From an uncultured Candidatus Melainabacteria bacterium (GTDB lineage: Bacteria > Cyanobacteriota > Vampirovibrionia > Gastranaerophilales > Gastranaerophilaceae): DNA of 17,236 nucleotides. Both the position numbers and the translations under genes were made by a program. Every line of letters begins with the position of its first letter. The stretch's first letter is position 1. The stretch is from contig CAKVJE010000033.1 of assembly GCA_934754735.1 (NCBI GenBank), positions 1 through 17,236 on the forward strand. Reading direction: 5' to 3'. Under the pieces are notes generated by a model that ran no database searches, was not told the origin of the DNA, and worked only from the letters and a program-made list of their open reading frames with translations. Positions 6,170 to 12,484 of this stretch are shown one piece after another.

Positions 6170-6496
6170 ATGAGAATTCAAGCTATTAATCAAAATTTGT
6201 ATCAAAAGACTCAAACTAGAAGAAATGTTAAAAATATTCGTCAAGAACAAACTCTGCCGGAAACGAATTCCACACAAGTGGCATTTAAAGGTGAGAAAGG
6301 TGCGTTACTGGGAATGCTTGGTGGTCTAGCCGTTGGAGCATTAGGTACAGTTGCAATTGTTGCGACAGGAGGGCTAGCAGGAGTTGTAGCCGCAGTTGGT
6401 TTATCAGGAACAATGGCTGGTGGAGCGGTTGGTGGAGCGGCCGCGGGAAAGATCATAGGTAGTAAAATTGAGGATGATTTACCTCCAGAACCGTAG
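6170..6496 (+). CDS. Glycine-zipper membrane protein 2, tandem paralogue
   Basis: This 108-residue paralogue of the preceding protein has the same first 12 residues, the same VAFKG motif before the hydrophobic part, and a closely matching central segment ('VATGGLAGVVAAVGLSGT'). The end differs: 'VGGAAAGKIIGSKIEDDLPP' replaces the lysine-rich tail. The leader (GTATTAAGAATTTTAGGAGTATAAA) and the first codons are nearly the same DNA as in the first copy, so the pair arose by tandem duplication that included the ribosome binding site. It is followed 29 bases later by the AAA+ ATPase gene, with no terminator in between. Confidence 0.8.
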   Translation: MRIQAINQNLYQKTQTRRNVKNIRQEQTLPETNSTQVAFKGEKGALLGMLGGLAVGALGTVAIVATGGLAGVVAAVGLSGTMAGGAVGGAAAGKIIGSKIEDDLPPEP

Positions 6497-6525
6497 TTAA
6501 AACATTGAAGGATATGTAAAATATT

Positions 6526-7680
6526 ATGATAACACCAATTCAAGTCAATACCAATCAATATATTGCATATAAAAAATCGGATAAAAAAGATGATTATTGT
6601 TTATTCGGCAATAAGGCTGCAATGTCTATAAACACAGATTTAGACTATCAAAGAAAGATTGTCGAACAAAATGAAAGAAAAATTGGACTCATAGGCATAA
6701 CGAGTTTAACGTTATTATTTGGAACTTTTTTGTGGAACATGAAAACACTTAAAGAAATAATGAAACATAAAAATCACCACATATCTGCAACCTTGAGACC
6801 TTTTGAATCTTTGAAAGATAACATAAAAGTGCCAACGTTAGACAATTGCAAAAGTGTTAACAAAAATTTGAAAGAGATTTTAAAACGTCAAGTTAACCAA
6901 TTGAAAGCAGGTGCGGATGTCATATCAGAAACCGGTGAACCGCAAGCTTCTAACCGATTGTTGTTGTACGGTACTCCAGGAACGGGCAAGTCTTTCTTCT
7001 CGAAGATTTTTGCAAAATCTATTGATGCAGAATACATGGAAGTAATGCATTCAGATTACAATTCTATGTGGGTAGGAGAAGGCGTTGATAATTTAAAGAA
7101 GATTTTTGAAAGTATTTTAAAAACGGCAAAGGCAAATCCAAATCAAAAATATGTTGTAACATTTAACGAAATAGATGCAATGGTTGCACCGATAAGTAAC
7201 CTTTCATCATCATCATCCAAAAGTACACATTGGGTTAGTTTGTTGGAAGAACGTTCTGTATTCTTAAATTACCTGGAATTATTAAAAGAAAAAGTTCCAA
7301 ACGTTACAATCATCGGAACAACCAATATTTCACCAAAGAATAATGGTTTGGATGGAGCTGCAATGAGCCGTTTTCAGAACTTGATTGAAGTACCTTTTCC
7401 GGAAAAAGATTGTTTATATGAAGCATTAAAAATGAATTTAGACAAAATTAAAAATAAAGATAAATTTATTGCAGAAAATGATGCCGAATTACAAAATTTA
7501 GCACAAAAAATGGCTGATAGAAAATTTTCGTTCAGAAACCTTGAATATATTGTTAATGATGCCAAAGGTGCTCATCTAGATGATAAAATGAACGATAAAA
7601 ATGTTGACTTTCAATTTAAATATCTTAAAAATGCTGAAGAGAAATTAAAACTTTCAGACGGAGAATTAAATAAAAGATAA
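6526..7680 (+). CDS. Membrane-anchored AAA+ ATPase with Asn in Walker B
   Basis: The 384-residue protein has a short polar N-terminus, one membrane helix (about 53-70, 'IGLIGITSLTLLFGTFLW'), a linker, and a single AAA domain (about 105-350). Motifs: Walker A GTPGTGKS (149-156), a pore-loop-like region near 'YNSMWVGEG' (178-186), Walker B 'YVVTFNEID' (209-217), sensor 1 'IGTTN' (263-267), and a probable arginine finger in 'MSRF' (R282). Walker B normally reads hhhhDE; here the aspartate is Asn214, while the catalytic glutamate (E215) is kept. There is no protease domain, so it is not FtsH. The layout of N-terminal anchor plus one AAA module is like the membrane-protein extractase Msp1, by analogy only. 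The ribosome binding site AAGGA (6508-6512) is unusually far, 13 bases, from the ATG. It is last in the operon; a terminator follows at 7694. Confidence 0.8.
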   Translation: MITPIQVNTNQYIAYKKSDKKDDYCLFGNKAAMSINTDLDYQRKIVEQNERKIGLIGITSLTLLFGTFLWNMKTLKEIMKHKNHHISATLRPFESLKDNIKVPTLDNCKSVNKNLKEILKRQVNQLKAGADVISETGEPQASNRLLLYGTPGTGKSFFSKIFAKSIDAEYMEVMHSDYNSMWVGEGVDNLKKIFESILKTAKANPNQKYVVTFNEIDAMVAPISNLSSSSSKSTHWVSLLEERSVFLNYLELLKEKVPNVTIIGTTNISPKNNGLDGAAMSRFQNLIEVPFPEKDCLYEALKMNLDKIKNKDKFIAENDAELQNLAQKMADRKFSFRNLEYIVNDAKGAHLDDKMNDKNVDFQFKYLKNAEEKLKLSDGELNKR

Positions 7681-7693
7681 TATACTCAACTCC

Positions 7694-7718
7694 TCTCTCA
7701 ATTGGAGAGAAGTTTTTT
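7694..7718 (+). terminator. Rho-independent terminator after the AAA+ gene
   Basis: 6-bp stem TCTCTC/GAGAGA (7694-7699 with 7705-7710), a 5-base loop AATTG, then AG and a run of six T. It lies 14 bases after the stop codon. Confidence 0.7.
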
Positions 7719-7742
7719 ATCAAAACTATTTTTCTTAAAAAA

Positions 7743-7771
7743 TTGCGTATAACGATTTTTTATACTATAAT
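7743..7771 (+). promoter_or_regulatory. Promoter of comM placed to give a leaderless message
   Basis: TTGCGT (7743-7748), a 17-base spacer, and a perfect TATAAT (7766-7771). The expected start of transcription is at about 7778, one base from the comM ATG (7779). There is no ribosome binding site in between. Confidence 0.65.
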
Positions 7772-7778
7772 ACGTTCA

Positions 7779-9302
7779 ATGGTTACAAAGACAATTACAG
7801 CCGCGACTGCAGGCATTAATTCTTATCGTGTGGAAGTAGAAGTTGACGTTGCAAACTCTGTGCCAAATATAAGCATAGTAGGTTTGCCGGACAATGCTGT
7901 CTCAGAAGCGCGCGAACGTGTACATTCCGCAATAAAAAATTCAGGCTATTCATTCCCCCTTGGGCGAGTCATAGTCAACCTTGCCCCCGCTGATATCAGA
8001 AAAGAAGGTACAAATTTTGATTTACCGATAGCGATTGGTATCCTTAAAGAACAAGGAATTGATATAAAAGATGATTTAAATACCGGATTTATCGGCGAAC
8101 TTTCACTAGATGGCTCACTTAGAAAGATTAACGGAGTTTTACCTTTAGTCAGTGGGCTTAAAGATTCCGGAGTTACAACAGTTTTTGTTCCGTATGAAAA
8201 CGCTAAAGAAGCTGCGCTTGTACAAGGTGTAAGAGTTTTTGGCGCAAAACATCTTGGAGATATTGTTAACCATTATTTAGAAACGCCGATTGCAGAAACA
8301 AAAGTCAATATCAATGAGTATTTAGAATCAAATGCTCAAGTCGATTTTACTTTTGATTTCAAAGATGTTAAAGGACAACAAAAAGCTAAAAAAGCTTTAG
8401 AAATCGCAGCCGCCGGCGGACACAACAAACTTATGACAGGTTCTCCTGGGTCTGGCAAAACTCTTATGGCAAAATGTTTTGCTTCAATTTTACCACCATT
8501 AGAACTGGAAGAAGCGCTGGAACTTACTAAGATTTATAGTATTTGCGGACTTTTGGAACAAGATAAACCGCTAATGACCAATCGTCCATTCAGAGCTGTG
8601 CATCATACAGCTTCACCAAACGGAATTATTGGCGGAGGTTCTAATCCAAAACCCGGTGAAATCACGCTTGCGCACAGAGGCGTTTTATTCTTAGATGAAA
8701 TGGTTGAATTTCCAAGACAAGTTTTGGAAGTTTTAAGACAACCCCTAGAAGACGGTGAAATTGTAATTTCGAGAGCTAAAAATTCAATAAAATATCCTGC
8801 AAAATTTATGCTGGTAGGCGCAATGAACCCTTGCCCTTGTGGTTTTCTAGGCGATAGAGAAAAACAATGCACCTGTTCGGATTTTCAGATAAAGCGTTAT
8901 CAATCCAAGCTTTCAGGCCCATTGATTGATAGAATTGATTTGGTTGTGAATGTTCCAAGACTTACAACAGAAGAACTTATCAATACTAAAACAAACGCAG
9001 AGCCTTCTTTTGACATAAGACAACGCGTAATTCGAGCACGTAAAATTCAGGCTGAAAGATATAAAAACGAAGGAATTCTAACTAACTCGGAATTAAACGC
9101 CAAACAGATTAAACAATTCTGTCAGTTAGATAATATGTCTGCGGAATTTTTGAAAGAAGCTGCTCAAAAATACATGCTTTCCGGCAGAAAATTTAATAGA
9201 ATTCTAAAAATGGCTAGAACAATTGCGGATTTAGAAGCTAAAGAAAACATCGAACTCAAACATTTAACACTCGCTTTGCAATACCGAGTTGATATGAATT
9301 GA
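7779..9302 (+). CDS. comM: YifB/ComM family Mg-chelatase-like AAA+ ATPase
   Basis: From ATG 7779 the protein has 507 residues, the usual ComM/YifB size, and begins 'MVTKTITAATAGINSYRVEV' as the family does. An in-frame TTG at 7743 is part of the -35 element and is rejected. Domains: an N-terminal ChlI-type fold ('ISIVGLPDNAVSEARERVHS'), an AAA+ core with Walker A GSPGSGKT (221-228) and Walker B 'GVLFLDEM' (301-308), a cysteine cluster NPCPCG...CTC (350-366), and a C-terminal helical Mg-chelatase domain. ComM is a hexameric helicase that drives branch migration of incoming DNA in natural transformation, though it also occurs in bacteria not known to be competent. It has a strong promoter and apparently no leader. 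The neighbouring pseudopilin gene makes a DNA-uptake link plausible. Confidence 0.9.
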   Translation: MVTKTITAATAGINSYRVEVEVDVANSVPNISIVGLPDNAVSEARERVHSAIKNSGYSFPLGRVIVNLAPADIRKEGTNFDLPIAIGILKEQGIDIKDDLNTGFIGELSLDGSLRKINGVLPLVSGLKDSGVTTVFVPYENAKEAALVQGVRVFGAKHLGDIVNHYLETPIAETKVNINEYLESNAQVDFTFDFKDVKGQQKAKKALEIAAAGGHNKLMTGSPGSGKTLMAKCFASILPPLELEEALELTKIYSICGLLEQDKPLMTNRPFRAVHHTASPNGIIGGGSNPKPGEITLAHRGVLFLDEMVEFPRQVLEVLRQPLEDGEIVISRAKNSIKYPAKFMLVGAMNPCPCGFLGDREKQCTCSDFQIKRYQSKLSGPLIDRIDLVVNVPRLTTEELINTKTNAEPSFDIRQRVIRARKIQAERYKNEGILTNSELNAKQIKQFCQLDNMSAEFLKEAAQKYMLSGRKFNRILKMARTIADLEAKENIELKHLTLALQYRVDMN

Positions 9303-9317
9303 AAAATTTGCTAAAAT
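9289..9317 (+). promoter_or_regulatory. Promoter of the pseudopilin gene, overlapping the end of comM
   Basis: TTGATA (9289-9294), a 17-base spacer, and TAAAAT (9312-9317). The -35 lies in the last codons of comM. The expected leader of about 45 bases contains AGAGAGG (9356-9362), 6 bases before the ATG. Confidence 0.5.
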
Positions 9318-9368
9318 AAGAAAGTACAAAGTAATTTTGATTTCAACAAATAATTAGAGAGGTTTTAG

Positions 9369-10082
9369 ATGAAAAATAAAAGAGGATTTACTCTTGCGGA
9401 AGTATTAATTACTATTGGAATACTTGGCATAATAGCTGCTGTAACCTTGCCTGCATTGCGCAGTGACATAGATAAAAATACTTGGGCAACAGGTCTAAAA
9501 ACAAACATAGCTATGTTAAATACCGCTTTTAATCAAATTCTTGTAGAAGAAGACGTTAACGACATACGTGATACAAATCTATGGACTAACAACGTTACTT
9601 CTGAAGATATTAAAGCCCCGAATGATGATATAAAAAAAGAGATGCAGAAACACTTTAAAATAGAAAAAACTCAAGCAAATTATCCAAAAAAAGCGTATAC
9701 ATTATTCGGAGATGAATATAAGAATGAATCAACACGATTTTATTTGGGTAATTCAACAACACTTAACATAGTGTTTAAATATAATCCATCATACAGTGCT
9801 TGTACAAGTTCTCAAGAATTTTGTCATCCAGCAGCTGAAATTGTTTTAGATGTAAATGGGGACAAAGGACCAAATACGATGGGAAAAGATATGTTCTTAT
9901 TATTGCTGGGTGAAAATGGTAGAATCTACCCAGCTGGTAGCGATGCTGTTTATAATTACAATTCGAAATATCCAAAGTGGGATTCTGAAGCCGGTTGTCA
10001 AGATAAAGAACCGAAAGATGTTGACGGAACAGCTTGTGCCGGTAGAGTGGTCGATGAAGGGTATAAAATTAATTATAAATAA
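9369..10082 (+). CDS. Type IV pilin-like/pseudopilin protein
   Basis: The 237-residue protein has a class III (prepilin) signal: KNKRG, cleavage after G6, then F7-TLAEVLITIGILGIIAAVTLP, with the conserved glutamate at mature position 5 (E11). The body is long and globular with two cysteine pairs (near 'SACTSSQEFC' and in the C-terminal third), and contains 'LDVNGDKGPNTMGKDMF', an Asp/Asn-rich loop also seen in type II secretion pseudopilins, where it can bind calcium. Such proteins are cleaved by a prepilin peptidase and assembled into a pilus or pseudopilus. No PilB, PilC, PilD or PilQ gene is present here, so it could serve a type IV pilus, a competence pilus or a type II secretion system. 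It is transcribed alone and followed by a strong terminator. Confidence 0.85.
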   Translation: MKNKRGFTLAEVLITIGILGIIAAVTLPALRSDIDKNTWATGLKTNIAMLNTAFNQILVEEDVNDIRDTNLWTNNVTSEDIKAPNDDIKKEMQKHFKIEKTQANYPKKAYTLFGDEYKNESTRFYLGNSTTLNIVFKYNPSYSACTSSQEFCHPAAEIVLDVNGDKGPNTMGKDMFLLLLGENGRIYPAGSDAVYNYNSKYPKWDSEAGCQDKEPKDVDGTACAGRVVDEGYKINYK

Positions 10083-10090
10083 AGTTTTTA

Positions 10091-10129
10091 TTAAAGGCGG
10101 CTTCAAAGAAGCCGCCTTTAAATTTTTTT
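10091..10129 (+). terminator. Strong terminator between the pseudopilin gene and bioD
   Basis: Perfect 14-bp stem (10091-10104 with 10108-10121, core AAAGGCGGCTTC), an AAA loop, and seven T at 10123-10129. The T run reaches into the bioD stop codon (10128-10130). On the minus strand the hairpin lacks a clear T run, so it mainly ends the pseudopilin message, but it may also shield the 3' end of bioD. Confidence 0.9.
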
Positions 10130-10799
10130 ATTCAAACAAATCTTTCAATAAAACTATATCATCTTGATTTTTACCGACTGTCGCCACAACTTTTATTCCT
10201 GTTAAATATTCAACTTGCTTCAAATTATCTTGCTGCATAAAGCTATTACTATTAAAATTATTTAAAATAATTCCCACAATTTTAATACCATTAGCACGAG
10301 CATATTCAACAGTCAAAAGTGTTGAATTTATCGTTCCAAGCCCGCCGTCAGCAACTATAATTATAGGTGCGCCTAATTCTTTGATTAAGTCTTTTAAAAT
10401 ATATTTTTCGCCATTTTCAAGTCTTAAAGGACAAGTAATTCCGCCTGCTCCTTCAATTAAAAGATAGTCGTATTCTGATGTTTTCTTTTTAAATTCTGAT
10501 TTGATTTTTGCAATATCAATTTCCATGTTTGCTCTTTTGGCGGCTAAATGCGGAGATACAGCTTCTTTCCACCAATATGCAACACAATCATCCGCACTCG
10601 TTGGAATTTTCGCTGTGTTTACAACATAATTACAATCGCTTTCAACAAGTTTTCCGTCTTTTTCAACTACTCCGCTAAGCACCGGTTTAAAATAACCACA
10701 ATTGAGCCCTGCTTCACGCATTTTTTTTACAATTAGCGCAGAAACATAAGTCTTTCCTATGTCTGTTCCTGTTGCTGTAATAAATATATTTTTAGACAT
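10128..10799 (-). CDS. bioD: ATP-dependent dethiobiotin synthetase
   Basis: This 223-residue protein closes the ureido ring of dethiobiotin from 7,8-diaminopelargonic acid, CO2 and ATP, the penultimate step of biotin synthesis, in the cytoplasm. Family motifs: the P-loop 'GTDIGKT' (11-17), 'KPVLSG' (38-43) with the substrate lysine, 'EGAGG' (116-120), and 'PIIIVADGGLGTINSTLLTV' in the middle. The length is normal. It stands alone: no bioA, bioB or bioF is adjacent. The ATG at 10799 has AGGAG a few bases upstream. With the BioY-type gene at 2177 it suggests that the cell both makes and imports biotin or its precursor, though the full pathway is not visible. Confidence 0.92.
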   Translation of the reverse strand: MSKNIFITATGTDIGKTYVSALIVKKMREAGLNCGYFKPVLSGVVEKDGKLVESDCNYVVNTAKIPTSADDCVAYWWKEAVSPHLAAKRANMEIDIAKIKSEFKKKTSEYDYLLIEGAGGITCPLRLENGEKYILKDLIKELGAPIIIVADGGLGTINSTLLTVEYARANGIKIVGIILNNFNSNSFMQQDNLKQVEYLTGIKVVATVGKNQDDIVLLKDLFE

Positions 10800-10822
10800 A
10801 ACAATCTCCTATCTTTAAGTCA

Positions 10823-10851
10823 AGATTAGCACTTGAAGATTGAGATGTAAA
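10823..10851 (-). promoter_or_regulatory. Probable bioD promoter
   Basis: On the minus strand: TTTACA (10851-10846), a 17-base spacer, and TAATCT (10828-10823) preceded by TGC, an extended -10. An inverted repeat TCAAG-N7-CTTGA (10820-10836) overlaps the -10 and could be an operator. No BirA-type operator was recognised. Confidence 0.4.
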
Positions 10852-10881
10852 GCTTAAAAAGTAAATTACCGCCTTGTAGAA

Positions 10882-10909
10882 TTGACTCTCCGAACTTGTA
10901 TTTTATTAT
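10882..10909 (+). promoter_or_regulatory. Probable promoter of the D-lactate dehydrogenase-like gene
   Basis: TTGACT (10882-10887), a 16-base spacer, and TATTAT (10904-10909). GGAGAG at 10919-10924 precedes the ATG at 10933. Divergent from the bioD promoter. Confidence 0.5.
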
Positions 10910-10932
10910 GTGGAAAACGGAGAGATGATTTT

Positions 10933-11937
10933 ATGAAAACTGTATTTTTTGATATTGAAAATTACGAAGAAGAATTTTTGCGTGCAAAACGCAAAGATGA
11001 CTATTTTTTTGTTCATGACGCACTAAATGATTTAGAACTTGTTAATCCGGATTATGCAGACGCTGAAATTATTTCTGTATTCACAACATCAAGAGTGAAT
11101 GCTGATGTGCTTAAACAATTCAAAAATCTCAAATTGATAGCCTTGCGTTCTGTCGGATTTAACCATATAGATATAGAATACTGCAAAGCTCATAATATCG
11201 TAGTTGAAAATTCACCGGAATATGGAAATCAATCTGTTGCAGAATTCGCATTAGCACTTTTAATGGATGTTTTGAGAAAAGTTACAGTTTCATATCTTGA
11301 ATACAAAAATTCTAAAGTCCATCCTACTTGTTTGATGGGAATGGAATTGTACGGAAAAACAATGGGTATTGTAGGTCTTGGCGCAATTGGTTCAGCATTT
11401 GCAAGAATTGCACATGGTTTAGGTATGAAAATTTTAGGTTACGACAAAGTCGAAAAAGAAGTTTTAAAAGTTGATTTGAATGTTACATATACAGATTTTG
11501 ACACTTTACTTAGAAATTCAGATTTTATTTCAATTCATGCACCAATGAATCAGGAAAACTATCACATGTTTGATGAAAGCAGTTTTGACAAAATGAAAGA
11601 AACTGCAATTCTAATCAACACCGGACGCGGAGAATTGATTGATACGTCTGCTCTATTCAATGCCCTAGTAAACAAGAAAATTCTCGGCGCAGGGCTTGAT
11701 GTATTAGAAAACGAACAAACTATTACTGATGTAGATTATATGATTGGAATTAACAGACTTGATAAATTAACTTTAAAACAAACTATTATCAATACACGTT
11801 TGTTCCAATTGGATAATGTAATTCTAACACCACATATTGCATATAATACTAAAGAAGCAATCGAAAAAATTCTAAATACTACATTAAGCAATATTGAGAC
11901 TTTTAAAAATGGGATTATACAAAACAGCGTTATATAA
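10933..11937 (+). CDS. ldhA: D-2-hydroxyacid dehydrogenase, probably D-lactate dehydrogenase
   Basis: The protein has 334 residues from ATG 10933. The longer reading from TTG 10882 starts inside the -35 element and adds 17 residues unlike the family. Features: an NAD-binding GLGAIG (148-153) in the Rossmann domain and the catalytic triad of the family, with Arg232 in 'NTGRGELI', Glu259 in 'LDVLENE' and His301 in 'LTPHIAYNT'. 'SPEYGNQSVAEFAL' and the overall length point to the LdhA/D-lactate group (reduction of pyruvate to D-lactate with NADH, in fermentation), but related enzymes act on other 2-keto acids, so the substrate is inferred. It is monocistronic and ends at a bidirectional terminator. 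Confidence 0.8.
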   Translation: MKTVFFDIENYEEEFLRAKRKDDYFFVHDALNDLELVNPDYADAEIISVFTTSRVNADVLKQFKNLKLIALRSVGFNHIDIEYCKAHNIVVENSPEYGNQSVAEFALALLMDVLRKVTVSYLEYKNSKVHPTCLMGMELYGKTMGIVGLGAIGSAFARIAHGLGMKILGYDKVEKEVLKVDLNVTYTDFDTLLRNSDFISIHAPMNQENYHMFDESSFDKMKETAILINTGRGELIDTSALFNALVNKKILGAGLDVLENEQTITDVDYMIGINRLDKLTLKQTIINTRLFQLDNVILTPHIAYNTKEAIEKILNTTLSNIETFKNGIIQNSVI

Positions 11938-11940
11938 AAA

Positions 11941-11975
11941 ATACCGCGGAACATCAAATGTCCCGCGGTATTTTC
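11941..11975. terminator. Bidirectional terminator between ldhA-like gene and fabZ
   Basis: 14-bp stem with one mismatch (11941-11954 with 11958-11971, core ATACCGCGG/CCGCGGTAT), loop CAA, TTTT after it on the plus strand and a run of A before it, which is a T run on the minus strand. It would stop both the dehydrogenase message and the dapB...fabZ message. Confidence 0.85.
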
Positions 11976-11993
11976 ATAAAATAAAATTTTTGA

Positions 11994-12473
11994 CTATTTC
12001 AAAGCAACTGTCATATCAGCTTCGATACAAACTTTACCATCTACATAACCTACGCCGTGGCTCTTGCAGATAGGACCTTTTGCCTTAATTAATTCGATAT
12101 GCATTTCAAATCTGTCACCAGGTCTTACAATATTTTTAAATCTAACATTGTCAACTCCTGCATACAAAGTCAATTTACCTTTGTATTGAGGCAAGCACAT
12201 CAAAACAGGTGCTGAGCATTGAGCCAAAGCTTCTAATTGCAATACCCCAGGCATTACAGGATTACCAGGGAAGTGTCCTTGGAAGAATGCTTCGTTCATA
12301 GTTAAGTTTTTATAACCTTTTGCATATTTACCAGGAACACATTCTGTAATTTTATCAACTAGCAAAAATGGGTATCTGTGAGGAATCATATCCATAATTT
12401 GCATTACGTCAAATGATAAAATGTCTTCACCAGCTTCAGTTTCGCCAATTTTTACTCCTAATTCTTCTGTCAT
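11994..12473 (-). CDS. fabZ: 3-hydroxyacyl-ACP dehydratase FabZ
   Basis: The 159-residue hot-dog-fold enzyme removes water from 3-hydroxyacyl-ACP in fatty-acid elongation and competes with the lipid A pathway for 3-hydroxymyristoyl-ACP. Motifs: 'MIPHRYPFLLVDKI' (29-42) and the active site 'GHFPGNPVMPGVLQLEALAQ' with His67 and Glu81. An extra 20 or so residues precede the usual start; the ATG at 12473 is supported by AAGGAG at 12481-12486, which overlaps the lpxC stop codon. In many bacteria fabZ lies between lpxC or lpxD and lpxA; here the cluster ends after fabZ. Confidence 0.95.
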   Translation of the reverse strand: MTEELGVKIGETEAGEDILSFDVMQIMDMIPHRYPFLLVDKITECVPGKYAKGYKNLTMNEAFFQGHFPGNPVMPGVLQLEALAQCSAPVLMCLPQYKGKLTLYAGVDNVRFKNIVRPGDRFEMHIELIKAKGPICKSHGVGYVDGKVCIEADMTVALK

Positions 12474-12484
12474 TTAATTTCTCC

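Noticed and set aside
5796..6496. Two-peptide bacteriocin with double-glycine leaders
   Set aside because: Glycine-zipper pairs invite this, but only the first has GG at the right place, there is no C39-peptidase ABC transporter or recognisable immunity gene, and the N-terminus matches a wider tag family.
7743..7778. TTG start giving a 519-residue ComM
   Set aside because: The TTG is the -35 hexamer of a TTGCGT-17-TATAAT promoter, and the family start matches ATG 7779.
9856..10167. Overlapping 103-codon open frame in the pseudopilin gene
   Set aside because: A shadow in another frame that runs through the terminator hairpin into bioD; no ribosome binding site.
10882..10932. 17-residue N-terminal extension of the D-lactate dehydrogenase-like protein
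   Set aside because: It starts at a TTG that belongs to a promoter element, lacks a ribosome binding site and has no family match; ATG 10933 has GGAGAG.
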